Source: Lachnospiraceae bacterium | Lineage (GTDB): Bacteria; Bacillota; Clostridia; Lachnospirales; Lachnospiraceae | DNA: 64,000 nucleotides | Reading direction: 5' to 3' | Assembly: GCA_014804795.1 (NCBI GenBank) | Contig: JAAUZC010000023.1 | Coordinates: forward strand, 186,001 to 250,000 | Shown: positions 18,082 through 30,304 of the stretch, one piece after another | Layout of the letters: each line of letters begins with the position of its first letter | Numbering within the stretch: position 1 is the first letter of the stretch | Program-made: the position numbers and the translations under genes | Notes under the pieces: model-generated | What the model was told of the DNA's origin: nothing | The model's database searches: none | What the model saw: the letters and a program-made list of their open reading frames with translations, nothing else

Positions 18082-18996
18082 ATGAAAGAATTTTATTATT
18101 TTATCCTTTTTCTTTGTATTTTTTTAACGGCTCTCTTTATGCTCCTCTATCATTTTCATACGCTGCGGCTTATGCAACGTCTGGAAGATATGATAGATTC
18201 CGCTATTGACGGCTCTTTTACAGAACAGACTTTTGATGAAAGCAGACTTTCTGCATTGGAAAATAAATTTGCAAAATATCTTTCTGCGTCTGAAACTTCT
18301 TATAAAAATATTGCAGCGGAAAAAAATAAAATCAATACTTTAATTTCTGATATCTCCCATCAGACAAAAACTCCCGTTTCCAATATTTTGCTGTATTCCG
18401 AGCTTTTGGCAGAACAGAATCTTACAGAAGAATCCATGCAGTACGTCTCCTCGTTGACTATGCAGACAGAGAAGTTAAATTTTTTGATTGCTTCTCTTGT
18501 AAAACTTTCCCGCCTGGAAACAGGCATTCTCACTTTATCACCGAAAAAGACTTTTGTTTTCCCTATGATGGAAAAGCTTTTGGCACAATATACTCCCCCG
18601 GCAGAAGAAAAAGGACTTATCCTTTCTATTAATAATGCAGAAGAATCAAAAAAAGATTCTGCTGCCATATTCGATGAAAAATGGACTATGGAGGCCATCG
18701 GAAATTTGATCGATAATGCCATAAAATATACGGAAAAAGGAAGTATTACTTTGTCCGTTAAATCTTATGAAATGTTTCTTTGTATTCAGGTTTCAGACAC
18801 CGGTATAGGAATTTCTGAATCGGAACAGTCTAAAATTTTTTCCCGTTTTTACCGCGCGGGAGCTGTTCATGAAAAGCCCGGTGTCGGAATCGGTCTGTTT
18901 CTCACCAGAGAAATTATTATGCTGGAAAACGGTTATATAAAAGTATCGTCAAACCCCGGAAAAGGTTCTGTTTTTTCTGTATATCTGCCATTATAA
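18082..18996 (+). CDS. Sensor histidine kinase, short-input type
   Basis: A 304-residue kinase with one N-terminal membrane segment (about 5-25) and no sizeable extracellular loop. The phosphoacceptor H93 lies in LISDISHQTKTPVSN. The ATPase domain has the N box GNLIDNAIKYT, the G1 box DTGIGIS and the G2 box GVGIGLFL. The minimal input suggests that it is told of the signal by the ABC permease encoded downstream, as in BceS-type systems. It is co-transcribed with the response regulator. Confidence 0.9.
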   Translation: MKEFYYFILFLCIFLTALFMLLYHFHTLRLMQRLEDMIDSAIDGSFTEQTFDESRLSALENKFAKYLSASETSYKNIAAEKNKINTLISDISHQTKTPVSNILLYSELLAEQNLTEESMQYVSSLTMQTEKLNFLIASLVKLSRLETGILTLSPKKTFVFPMMEKLLAQYTPPAEEKGLILSINNAEESKKDSAAIFDEKWTMEAIGNLIDNAIKYTEKGSITLSVKSYEMFLCIQVSDTGIGISESEQSKIFSRFYRAGAVHEKPGVGIGLFLTREIIMLENGYIKVSSNPGKGSVFSVYLPL

Positions 18997-19103
18997 TGAA
19001 AATTCAGGCTTTACAAAAATAACGACAAAAAGCGGTATGATACATAAGATTTTTCATGCAAAAACCGGTTTTTACCATTTTTTTGTCTTGTTGAAAATCA
19101 TTT

Positions 19104-19133
19104 TTGCAAGTAATCTTTCAAAACTGTCATAAT
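19104..19133 (+). promoter_or_regulatory. Candidate promoter of the BceAB-like transporter
   Basis: -35 TTGCAA (19104-19109), 18-base spacer, -10 CATAAT (19128-19133). The 269-base gap between the kinase and ATPase genes (18997-19265) is where the paired response regulator would be expected to act; I could not define its site. Confidence 0.4.
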
Positions 19134-19265
19134 TTATTTTTCTTTGGAAAGAATCTGGTAAGATTGTTATGAAAAAATAGTACTTATACAATGCTATGCA
19201 TGCTGAATAACATCATTATATTTATAAAAAAATAAACCGCATAGCTGAAAGGAGACTACTTTTTT

Positions 19266-19943
19266 ATGGCAATTTTGCAGGCAACTAATCTCAAAAAAAT
19301 TTACGGAAACGGTGAAAATGCTGTTCATGCTCTCGACGGCGTGACGCTTTCTATTGAACCGGGCGAATTTGCGGCAGTTGTCGGTACCTCCGGCAGCGGT
19401 AAATCTACGCTTTTGCATATGCTGGGCGGATTGGACAGACCTACTTCTGGGCAGGTTACAGTGGACAAAAAGGATATCTTTTCTTTAAAAGATGAAGAAC
19501 TGACCATTTTCAGACGCCGTAAGATCGGTTTTGTATTCCAGAATTATAATCTGGTTCCGGTACTTAATGTTTATGAAAATATCGTGCTGCCGATTCAACT
19601 TGACGGAAACGAACCGGATACCGCTTATATTGATAACATTATCGAAACGCTGGGACTTTCCAAAAAACTTTCCAATCTTCCCAATAATCTGTCCGGCGGC
19701 CAACAGCAGAGAGTGGCAATTGCAAGAGCTATCGCGTCAAAACCCGCCATTATTCTGGCGGATGAACCAACCGGTAATCTGGACAGCAAGACTTCCCGGG
19801 ATGTGCTTGGTCTGTTAAAGTTGACCAGCAAGAAATTTTCCCAGACTATCGTTATGATCACCCATAACGAAGAAATTGCTCAGCTTGCCGACCGCATCAT
19901 CCGTATCGAAGACGGTAAAATTGTAACAAAGGAAGCAATGTGA
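19266..19943 (+). CDS. ABC transporter ATP-binding protein, MacB/BceA type
   Basis: A 225-residue ATPase with Walker A GTSGSGKST (40-48), Q-loop FVFQNYNLVPVL, signature LSGGQQQR, Walker B IILADEPTGNLD and switch histidine in MITHN. The Q-loop context and length match the lipoprotein-release/MacB/BceA group, which powers FtsX-type permeases rather than classical importers. It lies 16 bases before its permease and downstream of a two-component system, so it probably moves or dislodges an antimicrobial peptide or lipid-bound compound. Confidence 0.93.
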   Translation: MAILQATNLKKIYGNGENAVHALDGVTLSIEPGEFAAVVGTSGSGKSTLLHMLGGLDRPTSGQVTVDKKDIFSLKDEELTIFRRRKIGFVFQNYNLVPVLNVYENIVLPIQLDGNEPDTAYIDNIIETLGLSKKLSNLPNNLSGGQQQRVAIARAIASKPAIILADEPTGNLDSKTSRDVLGLLKLTSKKFSQTIVMITHNEEIAQLADRIIRIEDGKIVTKEAM

Positions 19944-19959
19944 GGAAGGGGGCGTTTAC

Positions 19960-22638
19960 ATGAGAGTAGCAAACAGAAAATGTATCCGCAGACTTGCTCT
20001 TAAAAATCTGCAGTCTGCAAAACTCCGCAACCTGATCACGATCATTGCCGTTGCCCTGACAACGATTCTTTTTACGACACTGTTTACGATTGCTTTATCC
20101 ATGGTTGAAAATTTTGAACAGTCAAACTTCCGTCAGGTAGGCACTTCCGCTCATGGTATTTTTAAAGAACTGACCAAAGAACAGTTTGATGAATTAAAAG
20201 AAGATCCTATGATTAAAGAATGGGGACTGCGCCGTGTGACAGGTCTTGCGACAGATGCTGTCTTCAATAAATCCCAGGTGGAAGTCAGCTACATGGATCC
20301 CAATTATGCAAAATACGGCTTCTGTACTCCCACTGCAGGAAATTTTCCCGAAGAAGGAACAGATCAGGCGGCAACCGATCTGAAAGTGTTATCTCTTCTG
20401 GGTGTGGAGCCTGAAATAGGAAACGAATTTACGATCACCATAGATGTAGACGGAACAGAAACAACAGAAACATTTACACTCTGCGGTTACTGGGAATATG
20501 ATGAGATCACTGTGGCAAATCATATTATCATGCCTGAAAGCCGCCTCGATAATATTCTTCAAAAATTAAATACACAAAATAGCAATGGCATTACAGGTTC
20601 CTACGGGCTTGATGTTATGCTTAAAAATGCATCTTCTATTGAGAATGATTTAAATACTATTTTAAAAAATCATGGATATCAAAATGAAGATATCGAAAAA
20701 GATAATTATATAAAAATCGGTGTCAACTGGGGCTATGCCGGTGCACAGCTCTCCGCTGCCATGGATTTTTCAACTGTTCTTGGAATCATAGCAGCACTGC
20801 TTCTGATCATCTTTACCGGATATCTGATCATTTATAATATCTTTCAGATTGCGGTAGCGGGAGATATCCGCCATTACGGTCTTTTAAAAACGATAGGTAC
20901 TACCGGAAAGCAGATTAAAAAAATCGTAGTAATACAATCTCTCCTTCTCTCCGTTATCGGTATTCCGATTGGACTGCTTCTCGGTTATGGAGCAAGTGTA
21001 CTTCTTGCGCCCGTTATCATAAAAACTATAGCAAGCAATAGCAGCATTTTCTATGCTTCCACATCCGTAAATCCGGCTATTTTTATCGGTTCAGCAGTTT
21101 TTTCCGTTATCACGGTACTTATCTCCTGCCGGAAACCAAGTAAAATAGCGGGAAGAGTTTCTCCGATCGAAGCATTACGTTACACAGGACAAGAAAATAT
21201 ATCCAAAAAGAAAAAAAGGAAAAAAGTTTCCAAAAAAGGAATTTCCATTTCTGCCATGGCCTTTGCCAATATGGGAAGAAACAGGAAAAAAACATTTGTT
21301 ACGGTTCTATCCATGTCCCTGTCCATCGTACTGTTTATCCTGACAGTTACTTTTACAAACGGATTCAGTATGGAAAAATATGTAAGTACAAAAATAACTA
21401 CGGATTATATTGTTGCGGACGCAAGTTATTTTAATATACGGCTGCAATGGGTAAATGGTGCACCCTTATCAGATGAAACTATCGAAATACTGAATGAGGA
21501 AAACAATATTAAAGGTGCCGGAAAAACTTACGGTGAAAAAGGCTTTTATGCTTATGACTTTGTTACAGAAGATTATTATAAAAACGGTCACCTGTCAAAC
21601 TATTACAGTTCTTCCGCCATAGAAGAAATTATTGATTCTTATGAGAAAGAAGATGGTTTTCTTATAAACGAAATAGATATTTACGGGATGGATGATTTTT
21701 GTCTGGATAAACTGACTGTATGGGATGGGGATATTTCCCGGCTGAAAACAGAAGAAAATGTCATTGCTGCCGTTTATTTTCAGGATGATTACGGCAATAA
21801 GGAAGATCATACAAACTGGGCAAAGACAGGAGATACAGTAAAAATCCGTTATGAAAAAGAAATGGAATACTATAATACGGAAACAGGAGAAACCTATGAC
21901 GATATTGATTTAAATTCCCTTATTGAATCTCCAATAATATCCCGTCCAAAAATAATAGAAGATGTGGAATACGAAGTGGCCGCCGTTGTTTCCATACCGA
22001 CCAGTTTAAATTACCGGTTTTATAGAAATGAACAGTTTGTTTTGAGTTCTGATCAATTTATAAGAGATACAAATACTTCTTGTCCGATGTACTATGCCTT
22101 TGATATGACAGATGATGAAGCTTCCAAAGAAAAAATGGAGAATTTTCTTGCAGATTATACAAAAAATGTAGATCCGACTCTGAGTTATGAAAGCCGTTAC
22201 ACTTATTCCGCGGATTTTGAATCTTTCCGCAACATGTTTATGATGATGGGAAGCATCTTAAGCTTTATCGTAGGACTGATCGGGGTTTTAAACTTCTTAA
22301 ATGTAGTTCTCACCGGTATCATCACACGCCACAGAGAATTTGCCATGCTGCAGTCTATCGGCATGACAGGTAAACAATTGAAGAAAATGCTGGTACTGGA
22401 AGGTCTCTACTATACTTTAGGCTCAGTCATCGTTTCCTTTATACTTGCCGTCATTGCAAGCCCTGCCACAGCAAATGTAATGGAAAACATGTTCTGGTTT
22501 TTCGAATATCACTTTACTATAACACCGCTTTTTGTTACGATACCGATATTTGCTCTGCTGGGTATCCTGCTGCCACTGATCAGTTACCATTTCCTTGCAG
22601 GCAAATCAATTGTAGAACGATTGCGGGAAGCGGAATAA
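19960..22638 (+). CDS. ABC transporter permease, FtsX family, two FtsX domains
   Basis: An 892-residue membrane protein. The first membrane segment (about 20-45) is followed by a large extracytoplasmic part, a three-helix FtsX domain (about 275-400, with YGLLKTIGTTGKQIKK), a second anchor (about 445-465), another large extracytoplasmic part and a C-terminal FtsX domain (about 760-885, with FAMLQSIGMTGKQLKK). The repeated cytoplasmic loops are the coupling helices that touch the ATPase. The tandem layout fits BceB/MacB-like transporters of peptide resistance. The ATG at 19960 follows GAGGAAGGGGG. A strong bidirectional hairpin lies downstream. Confidence 0.9.
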   Translation: MRVANRKCIRRLALKNLQSAKLRNLITIIAVALTTILFTTLFTIALSMVENFEQSNFRQVGTSAHGIFKELTKEQFDELKEDPMIKEWGLRRVTGLATDAVFNKSQVEVSYMDPNYAKYGFCTPTAGNFPEEGTDQAATDLKVLSLLGVEPEIGNEFTITIDVDGTETTETFTLCGYWEYDEITVANHIIMPESRLDNILQKLNTQNSNGITGSYGLDVMLKNASSIENDLNTILKNHGYQNEDIEKDNYIKIGVNWGYAGAQLSAAMDFSTVLGIIAALLLIIFTGYLIIYNIFQIAVAGDIRHYGLLKTIGTTGKQIKKIVVIQSLLLSVIGIPIGLLLGYGASVLLAPVIIKTIASNSSIFYASTSVNPAIFIGSAVFSVITVLISCRKPSKIAGRVSPIEALRYTGQENISKKKKRKKVSKKGISISAMAFANMGRNRKKTFVTVLSMSLSIVLFILTVTFTNGFSMEKYVSTKITTDYIVADASYFNIRLQWVNGAPLSDETIEILNEENNIKGAGKTYGEKGFYAYDFVTEDYYKNGHLSNYYSSSAIEEIIDSYEKEDGFLINEIDIYGMDDFCLDKLTVWDGDISRLKTEENVIAAVYFQDDYGNKEDHTNWAKTGDTVKIRYEKEMEYYNTETGETYDDIDLNSLIESPIISRPKIIEDVEYEVAAVVSIPTSLNYRFYRNEQFVLSSDQFIRDTNTSCPMYYAFDMTDDEASKEKMENFLADYTKNVDPTLSYESRYTYSADFESFRNMFMMMGSILSFIVGLIGVLNFLNVVLTGIITRHREFAMLQSIGMTGKQLKKMLVLEGLYYTLGSVIVSFILAVIASPATANVMENMFWFFEYHFTITPLFVTIPIFALLGILLPLISYHFLAGKSIVERLREAE

Positions 22639-22688
22639 GAGTATAATTTAATGTTAAGTTATTAGGGCGGATGCCCGAAAATAAATAC

Positions 22689-22725
22689 AGGGGTTATGTT
22701 GCCGGTTTCGGAAACATAATCCCTT
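22689..22725. terminator. Bidirectional terminator between permease and acetyltransferase
   Basis: AGGGGTTATGTTGCCG pairs with CGGAAACATAATCCCT (16 positions, few mismatches, loop GTTT). It lies between convergent genes. Confidence 0.65.
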
Positions 22726-22731
22726 ATGTGC

Positions 22732-23265
22732 CTATGTGCCATCATTTAACTTGGCATATACATATGTATCTTTCCAAATTGCATTTCCAGTTTCATCTTT
22801 CCAGAAATAAACATTTTTCCTAAAATGGGCTTCGCGCTGAAATCCTAACGATTCAAGTAATTTCCATGAACTCTTATTGTGAGGGTCACATTCCGCATAT
22901 ATCCTGTGTACACCATTTGAAAATGCCTGTTGAATTAAGGTCTTGCAACTTTCAGCAGCATAACCGTAGCCCCAATAATTTCGATTAAATACATATCCCA
23001 GTTCCAGTGCCTCAAAGTCACGTTTTCCCATATATACGTTCCCAATCATTTTAAGGGAATTTTTCAATACAACAGCAATCATTTCATCTGTACTGATACG
23101 CCATTCAAGATTTTCGTATGTTTCATCAAAAGTCAGCGGTTTATATGGTTCGTATTTTACAACTTCTATATCAGATAAATATTCATATAAGTCCTGTAAA
23201 TCTTCTTTTTTGTACCTCCTTAAAATTAACCTTTTCGTTTCCGCTATCATAATTTCGTTCCCCAT
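22732..23265 (-). CDS. GNAT family N-acetyltransferase (RimJ/RimL-like)
   Basis: About 177 residues with the RimJ/RimL-type acetyltransferase layout: TKRLILRRYKKEDLQDLYEYLSD at the start, the central ALELGYVFNRNYWGYGYAAES stretch with the acetyl-CoA loop, and the late NKSSWKLLESLGFQREA motif. It transfers an acetyl group to an amine; the substrate (ribosomal protein, amino acid or drug) cannot be told. The start is uncertain: the ATG at 23265 has GGAG six bases before it, but an ATG five codons later is possible and the frame also extends upstream to a TTG at 23307. It is a single gene. Confidence 0.8.
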   Translation of the reverse strand: MGNEIMIAETKRLILRRYKKEDLQDLYEYLSDIEVVKYEPYKPLTFDETYENLEWRISTDEMIAVVLKNSLKMIGNVYMGKRDFEALELGYVFNRNYWGYGYAAESCKTLIQQAFSNGVHRIYAECDPHNKSSWKLLESLGFQREAHFRKNVYFWKDETGNAIWKDTYVYAKLNDGT

Positions 23266-23416
23266 GCCATTCTCCATATACTTATAAATATCAATTCGTT
23301 CGTACAATGATAACCTGTTTCTTACGGGTACACAATTCCGAAAAGGGAGAAATTAAATTACAAAATTCCCGTTTGAAATGGGGTTTAATAGATTAAATTA
23401 ATAATTCATATATGAT

Positions 23417-24400
23417 TTATCTGGTTTTAATTAATTCTTCCACTTCTTCCCTGCCGGGCATTACCCTGAGCGCTCCTTTTCTTGTAGTGATAATAGAAGC
23501 CGCTCCATTGGCGAAAGTCAACATTTCCTTTAAATCACTCTCTGACAGATCATCAAGTCCCTTTTCCAATACATAATTCAGTACGCACCCTCCGAAAGTA
23601 TCTCCGGCGCCTGTCGTTTCAATTGTATTTTCCTGCAGGAAAGGTTTTACTTCCACCATAACCTCCTCACTGCTGTCCGGTTTCTTATAATAAGCTCTGC
23701 TGCCTTCTTTACCGAGAGAAACCAAAATAAGAGGAATATTATTCTTTTCTCTGATTTTCTTCACGCCTTCCGTATAATCTTCTTCTCCGGTAAGCCATTG
23801 AATCTCGTTATCAGAAATTTTTAAAACATCACATTTTGTAAGGCCATAGAGTACCTGTTCTTTTGCTTCATCCAGACTGTTCCAGAGAGGTTCTCTCAAA
23901 TTCGGATCAAAGGAAATCAAAGCACCTGCTTTTTTTGCTTCGTCAATTGCAAATTTTGTAGCTTCCCGTACTTCCGGATGTGTCATGGAAAGTGTACCAA
24001 AGTGGAAGATATTTGTATCCTTTAATAATGATACATGAACTTCTTCTTTTTTCAGCATCATATCCGCACCGGGATTTCTGTAGAATGAGAAATCTCTGTC
24101 CCCATCTTCAAACGTCTCCACAAAAGCAAGAGTTGTCCGTGCTTCTTTATCGATAATAAGATTGCCTGTATCGATTCCTACTTCATCCAATACCTTTTTT
24201 AATTTATGTCCAAAAAGATCATCCCCTACTTTGCCTATAAATCCGACTTTACGCCCCAATTTATTTAACATGGCAAGTACATTACAGGGTGCTCCGCCCG
24301 GATTCGCTTCAAACAATGTATTTCCCTGGGCCGTTATGCCGTTATCAGTCATATCGATCAGTAATTCTCCAAGCGCAATAACATCAAATTTCTTCCCCAT
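23417..24400 (-). CDS. PfkB-family carbohydrate kinase (fructokinase-like)
   Basis: A 327-residue ribokinase-fold kinase. The N-terminal [13 protein letters not shown] and [16 protein letters not shown] stretches match PfkB signature 1, and [16 protein letters not shown] contains the catalytic aspartate and anion hole. The pattern GGAPCNVA-like is usual in fructokinases (fructose to fructose 6-phosphate), but the sugar is an inference. The start overlaps the last 17 bases of gyrA, with GGAGG inside the gyrA coding end, so it is probably co-transcribed with gyrase, an odd place for a sugar kinase. Confidence 0.88.
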   Translation of the reverse strand: MGKKFDVIALGELLIDMTDNGITAQGNTLFEANPGGAPCNVLAMLNKLGRKVGFIGKVGDDLFGHKLKKVLDEVGIDTGNLIIDKEARTTLAFVETFEDGDRDFSFYRNPGADMMLKKEEVHVSLLKDTNIFHFGTLSMTHPEVREATKFAIDEAKKAGALISFDPNLREPLWNSLDEAKEQVLYGLTKCDVLKISDNEIQWLTGEEDYTEGVKKIREKNNIPLILVSLGKEGSRAYYKKPDSSEEVMVEVKPFLQENTIETTGAGDTFGGCVLNYVLEKGLDDLSESDLKEMLTFANGAASIITTRKGALRVMPGREEVEELIKTR

Positions 24401-26873
24401 TTTCTTTATCTTCCTCCTCTCCTTCTATTTTTTCGCGTACTTTTGCAATCTTTGCAACTTTTACGCCTTTTTCAAGATTGATCAGTTTCACGCCGGAAGT
24501 AATTCTGCCAAGTATGGAAACATCGCTCATACGGATCTGAATAATAACCCCTTCCGTTGTGATCATCATAATTTCATGCTCTTCATTAACTGCCTTGACA
24601 CCTACAACATTCCCTGTTTTTTCTACTATCTTATAACATTTGATACCTTTTCCGCCCCGGTGCTGTACACTGAATTCATTAATATTTGTTCGTTTCCCCA
24701 TGCCATTTTCAGAAACAATAAGCAGTTCATCACCCTGCGTATTTAACTGCATACCTATAACTTCATCTCTGTCGGCAAGATTCATGCCGATTACGCCCAT
24801 AGAACTTCTTCCGGTATTTCTGACATCTGTTTCCTTAAAACGGATACACATGCCAAATTTTGTGACAAGTAGAATTTCCGTGTCTTTGTTAGTCGTTTTT
24901 ACTTCAATCAGTTCGTCATCGTCCCGCAGATTTATTGCAATCAATCCGTTTTTCCGTACATTACTGTACTCTACAATAGAAGTTTTTTTCACGATACCTT
25001 TTTTTGTCACCATAAACAGATTCTGATCATCATCATAACTGGTAACAGGTATCATTGCGGAAATCTTCTCTCCGGGATTTAATTGCAGCAAATTGATGAT
25101 AGCCGTTCCTCTGGCAGTTCTTCCTGCTTCAGGAATTTCATAAGCTTTCAGCCGGTAAACTCTGCCCAGATTTGTAAAGAACATGACATACTGGTGCGTA
25201 TCCATCATAAGAAGATCTTCAATAAAATCTTCCTCAATGGTCGTCATACCTTTAATACCTTTGCCGCCTCTGTTCTGCGGTTTAAAATTGTCTTCCGTCA
25301 TACGTTTGATATAACCGAGACTTGTCATGGCAATCACTGTATTCCCTCTGGGAATCAGATCTTCCATATTGATGTCATATACATCTATACCAATCTTACT
25401 TCTTCTGTCATCGCCATACTTATCGGCAATCACCTGAATTTCTGTCTTGATCACACCGAGGAGCAGTTTTTCATCCGCAAGGATTGCTTTTAACTCCTTG
25501 ATTTTTTCCATTAATTCCTTATGTTCATTTTCCAGTTTTTCCCGTTCCAGACCTGTCAGAGCACGCAGTCTCATATCTACGATAGCCTGCGCCTGTACAT
25601 CAGTAAAACCGAATCTTTCTATTAAATTCATTTTTGCTTCCGGGGTGGAAGCGCTCGCCCTGATAATACGGATCACTTCATCTATATGATCCAGAGCGAT
25701 TAAAAGACCCTGTAAAATATGATCCCTTTCTTCCGCCTTATTCAGATCATATTTTGTTCTTCTTGTTACAACATCCTTCTGATGATCCAGATAATAATTT
25801 AACATATCCAGAAGATTCATGACTTTCGGCTGATTATCTATTAAGGCAAGCATGATAACACCGAAAGAATCCTGAAGCTGGGTATGCTTATAAAGCTGAT
25901 TTAAAATGACATTGGCATTTACATCTTTTCTCAGCTCTATTACAATTCTCATACCCTCTCTGCTGGACTCGTCGCGCAGATCTGTGATACCGTCAATCTT
26001 TTTATTTTTCACAAGATCGGCAATCTTCAATACAAGATTCGCCTTATTTACCATATAGGGAAGCTCTGTCACAATAATACGGGTCTTTCCGTTGCTCATC
26101 GTCTCCATATCAGTAACGGCGCGCACCCTTACTTTACCTCTGCCTGTTCTGTATGCTTCCTCACTGCCTCTTGTTCCAAGAATCACACCGCCGGTAGGAA
26201 AATCCGGTGCTTTCACAAGCTGCAGAATTTCATCCATTTCCGTATTTCTGTCCTCGTTCACACGATTATCAATAATTTTTACAACAGCACTGACAATTTC
26301 CCGCAGATTATGAGGCGGAATATTGGTGGCCATTCCTACCGCAATGCCGGAAGTACCATTTACTAAAAGATTCGGATAGCGGCTCGGCAAAACCACAGGT
26401 TCTTTTTCGGTATTATCAAAGTTAGGAACAAAATCCACGGTATTTTTATTGATATCCGCAAGAAGTTCCATGGAAATTTTAGAAAGCCTTGCTTCCGTAT
26501 AACGCATAGCGGCAGCGCCGTCGCCATCCATGGAACCAAAGTTTCCGTGTCCGTCAACAAGAGGATATCTTGTGGACCATTCCTGTGCCATATTAACTAA
26601 AGCGCCATAAATAGAACTGTCGCCGTGCGGATGATATTTACCCATCGTATCACCGACGATACGGGCGCTCTTTCTGTGCGGTTTATCGGGACCGTTATTT
26701 AATTCAATCATAGAATAAAGCACACGTCTCTGCACAGGCTTTAGTCCGTCTCTTACATCAGGAAGCGCACGGGCCGCAATAACGCTCATGGCATAATCGA
26801 TATAAGAATCTTCCATTTTTTTCTTCAGGTCCACTTCTTCTATCTTGTCAAAATCGAAGATTTTGTCGTCCAT
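24384..26873 (-). CDS. gyrA: DNA gyrase subunit A
   Basis: An 829-residue type II topoisomerase subunit that cuts and rejoins DNA with GyrB to add negative supercoils. The catalytic tyrosine is Y125 in [11 protein letters not shown]. The breakage-reunion domain (about 30-490) is followed by a C-terminal beta-pinwheel with repeats such as [14 protein letters not shown] and the GyrA box QNRGGKG. In the quinolone-resistance region ([13 protein letters not shown]) the serine equal to E. coli S83 is kept (S86), but the residue equal to D87 is glycine (G90). It lies 76 bases downstream of gyrB. Confidence 0.97.
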   Translation of the reverse strand: MDDKIFDFDKIEEVDLKKKMEDSYIDYAMSVIAARALPDVRDGLKPVQRRVLYSMIELNNGPDKPHRKSARIVGDTMGKYHPHGDSSIYGALVNMAQEWSTRYPLVDGHGNFGSMDGDGAAAMRYTEARLSKISMELLADINKNTVDFVPNFDNTEKEPVVLPSRYPNLLVNGTSGIAVGMATNIPPHNLREIVSAVVKIIDNRVNEDRNTEMDEILQLVKAPDFPTGGVILGTRGSEEAYRTGRGKVRVRAVTDMETMSNGKTRIIVTELPYMVNKANLVLKIADLVKNKKIDGITDLRDESSREGMRIVIELRKDVNANVILNQLYKHTQLQDSFGVIMLALIDNQPKVMNLLDMLNYYLDHQKDVVTRRTKYDLNKAEERDHILQGLLIALDHIDEVIRIIRASASTPEAKMNLIERFGFTDVQAQAIVDMRLRALTGLEREKLENEHKELMEKIKELKAILADEKLLLGVIKTEIQVIADKYGDDRRSKIGIDVYDINMEDLIPRGNTVIAMTSLGYIKRMTEDNFKPQNRGGKGIKGMTTIEEDFIEDLLMMDTHQYVMFFTNLGRVYRLKAYEIPEAGRTARGTAIINLLQLNPGEKISAMIPVTSYDDDQNLFMVTKKGIVKKTSIVEYSNVRKNGLIAINLRDDDELIEVKTTNKDTEILLVTKFGMCIRFKETDVRNTGRSSMGVIGMNLADRDEVIGMQLNTQGDELLIVSENGMGKRTNINEFSVQHRGGKGIKCYKIVEKTGNVVGVKAVNEEHEIMMITTEGVIIQIRMSDVSILGRITSGVKLINLEKGVKVAKIAKVREKIEGEEEDKENGEEI

Positions 26874-26949
26874 ATTTCCTCACATTCTGCCGTCTGGCGG
26901 CATCCGAACTCAAGTTTAAACTCTCGCTTTTGTTTCATTCCTAAAAAAA

Positions 26950-28881
<1,932 letters not shown>

Positions 28882-28909
28882 CTAAAATGTCCTTCCTTAT
28901 TTTCATATA

Positions 28910-29989
28910 TTAGTCTTCTATACTTCCATTTACCACTTTGAAAACTTTATTTATCTCAAAACGATTTTTTACAAATTCATCCAAACCCGTACAAGTTATG
29001 ATCGTTTGAATATCTCCTATACTGTTTAACAAATAATTTTGTCTGCTGCTGTCAAGCTCTGACAGCACATCATCCAGCAACAAAACAGGCGTATCTTTTA
29101 TGGATTTTTTTACCAGCTCAATCTCCGATAATTTTAAAGAAAGCGCCGCTGTACGCTGCTGCCCCTGAGAGCCGAATTTTCTGATATCGACATCATTTAC
29201 CATAAAACGAATATCGTCTCTGTGGGGACCCGTTGTAGTCTGTTTTAAAATAATATCTTTTTCCTGATTTCTCTTCAGTTTATCTTCCAGCTCGTCTATT
29301 TCCGCATTTTTTTCATAGATAATCTCTATTTTTTCTTTTCCGCCGGATAATTTTGTATGTAATTCACTCAATATTTCATCAAGCTGGGAAATAAAAATCT
29401 CACGCCGCTCTATCAGCTTACTGCCAAAAGAAACAAGCTGGGAATCCCATATGGAAAGAGTATCCCGGAGCCCCGGATTTAAATAAAGATCCTTTAACAG
29501 TTTATTTCTCTGATTTACTATTTTATTATAATGATTTAAATTATACAAGTAAAAAGAATCCAGCTGACAAAGTTCCATATCAATAAAATGTCTTCTTTCA
29601 GCAGGTCCGTTTTTAATGATTCCAAGATCCTCCGGAGAAAAAAATACTACATTCAAAAGCCCCATTAATTCCGCAGCTTTTTTTATTCTCTGAGAATCTA
29701 TTGCAATTCCCTTTGTCTTCCCTTTTCTTAAATGCATATCTATCTGTCTTGTAATTTCTTCTTTAAACAGATAACTCCTGATATGGGCTTCTTCATATCC
29801 AAACTGAATAATATCCTGATCTTTGCTGCTTTTATGGGACTTTGTGGTAGCGGTCATAAAAATGGCTTCAAGAATATTGGTTTTTCCCTGAGCATTGTCA
29901 CCATAAAAGATATTGGTGCCGCTGTCGAATTCAAGATGCAGAGTATTATAATTTCTGAAATTTTGAAGTTCCAGAGATTTTATTATCAT
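28910..29989 (-). CDS. recF: DNA replication/repair protein RecF
   Basis: A 359-residue SMC-like ATPase that helps load RecA at gapped DNA. Walker A is GDNAQGKTN near residue 30; the signature and Walker B region read GQQRTAALSLKLSE and PVLLLDDVLSELD. The start is the ATG at 29989. A 79-base gap separates it from the S4-domain gene upstream. Confidence 0.95.
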   Translation of the reverse strand: MIIKSLELQNFRNYNTLHLEFDSGTNIFYGDNAQGKTNILEAIFMTATTKSHKSSKDQDIIQFGYEEAHIRSYLFKEEITRQIDMHLRKGKTKGIAIDSQRIKKAAELMGLLNVVFFSPEDLGIIKNGPAERRHFIDMELCQLDSFYLYNLNHYNKIVNQRNKLLKDLYLNPGLRDTLSIWDSQLVSFGSKLIERREIFISQLDEILSELHTKLSGGKEKIEIIYEKNAEIDELEDKLKRNQEKDIILKQTTTGPHRDDIRFMVNDVDIRKFGSQGQQRTAALSLKLSEIELVKKSIKDTPVLLLDDVLSELDSSRQNYLLNSIGDIQTIITCTGLDEFVKNRFEINKVFKVVNGSIED

Positions 29990-30068
29990 GAAAGTGGTGT
30001 CCTTGTTCTATAAATACCTACTGAGCTGCGTCCAAAAGCTGGTGAACAGCATTATCTACTGATATCTG

Positions 30069-30278
30069 TCAATGTTTAATAATATATTCCTTACCTTCAT
30101 AAGAAAAAATATCATCCTTATAAAGTTTTCTTCCACGGCGAAATTCTACTTCGTCATTTACGATTACTTTTCCATCCTGAATCAATATTTTAGCATCCAA
30201 ACCGGAATTTACTGCCCCGGCAAGTTTCATTGCCTGGCCTAATTTTATAAATTCATCTTTTATTCTTACTTCTTCCAT
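30069..30278 (-). CDS. S4-domain RNA-binding protein, YaaA type
   Basis: A 69-residue protein made almost wholly of one S4 RNA-binding domain (FIKLGQAMKLAGAVNSG, then VIVNDEVEFRRGRKLYKDD). It holds the standard place between dnaN and recF (yaaA in Bacillus). Members are thought to bind structured RNA or ribosomes, but the function is not settled. It lies 26 bases downstream of dnaN, in the same operon. Confidence 0.9.
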   Translation of the reverse strand: MEEVRIKDEFIKLGQAMKLAGAVNSGLDAKILIQDGKVIVNDEVEFRRGRKLYKDDIFSYEGKEYIIKH

Positions 30279-30304
30279 TTAAACTGATCCCTTTTTAAAA
30301 GTAT

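Noticed and set aside
24162-26560. Frames antisense to or inside gyrA
   Set aside because: Shadows of a confidently identified gene.
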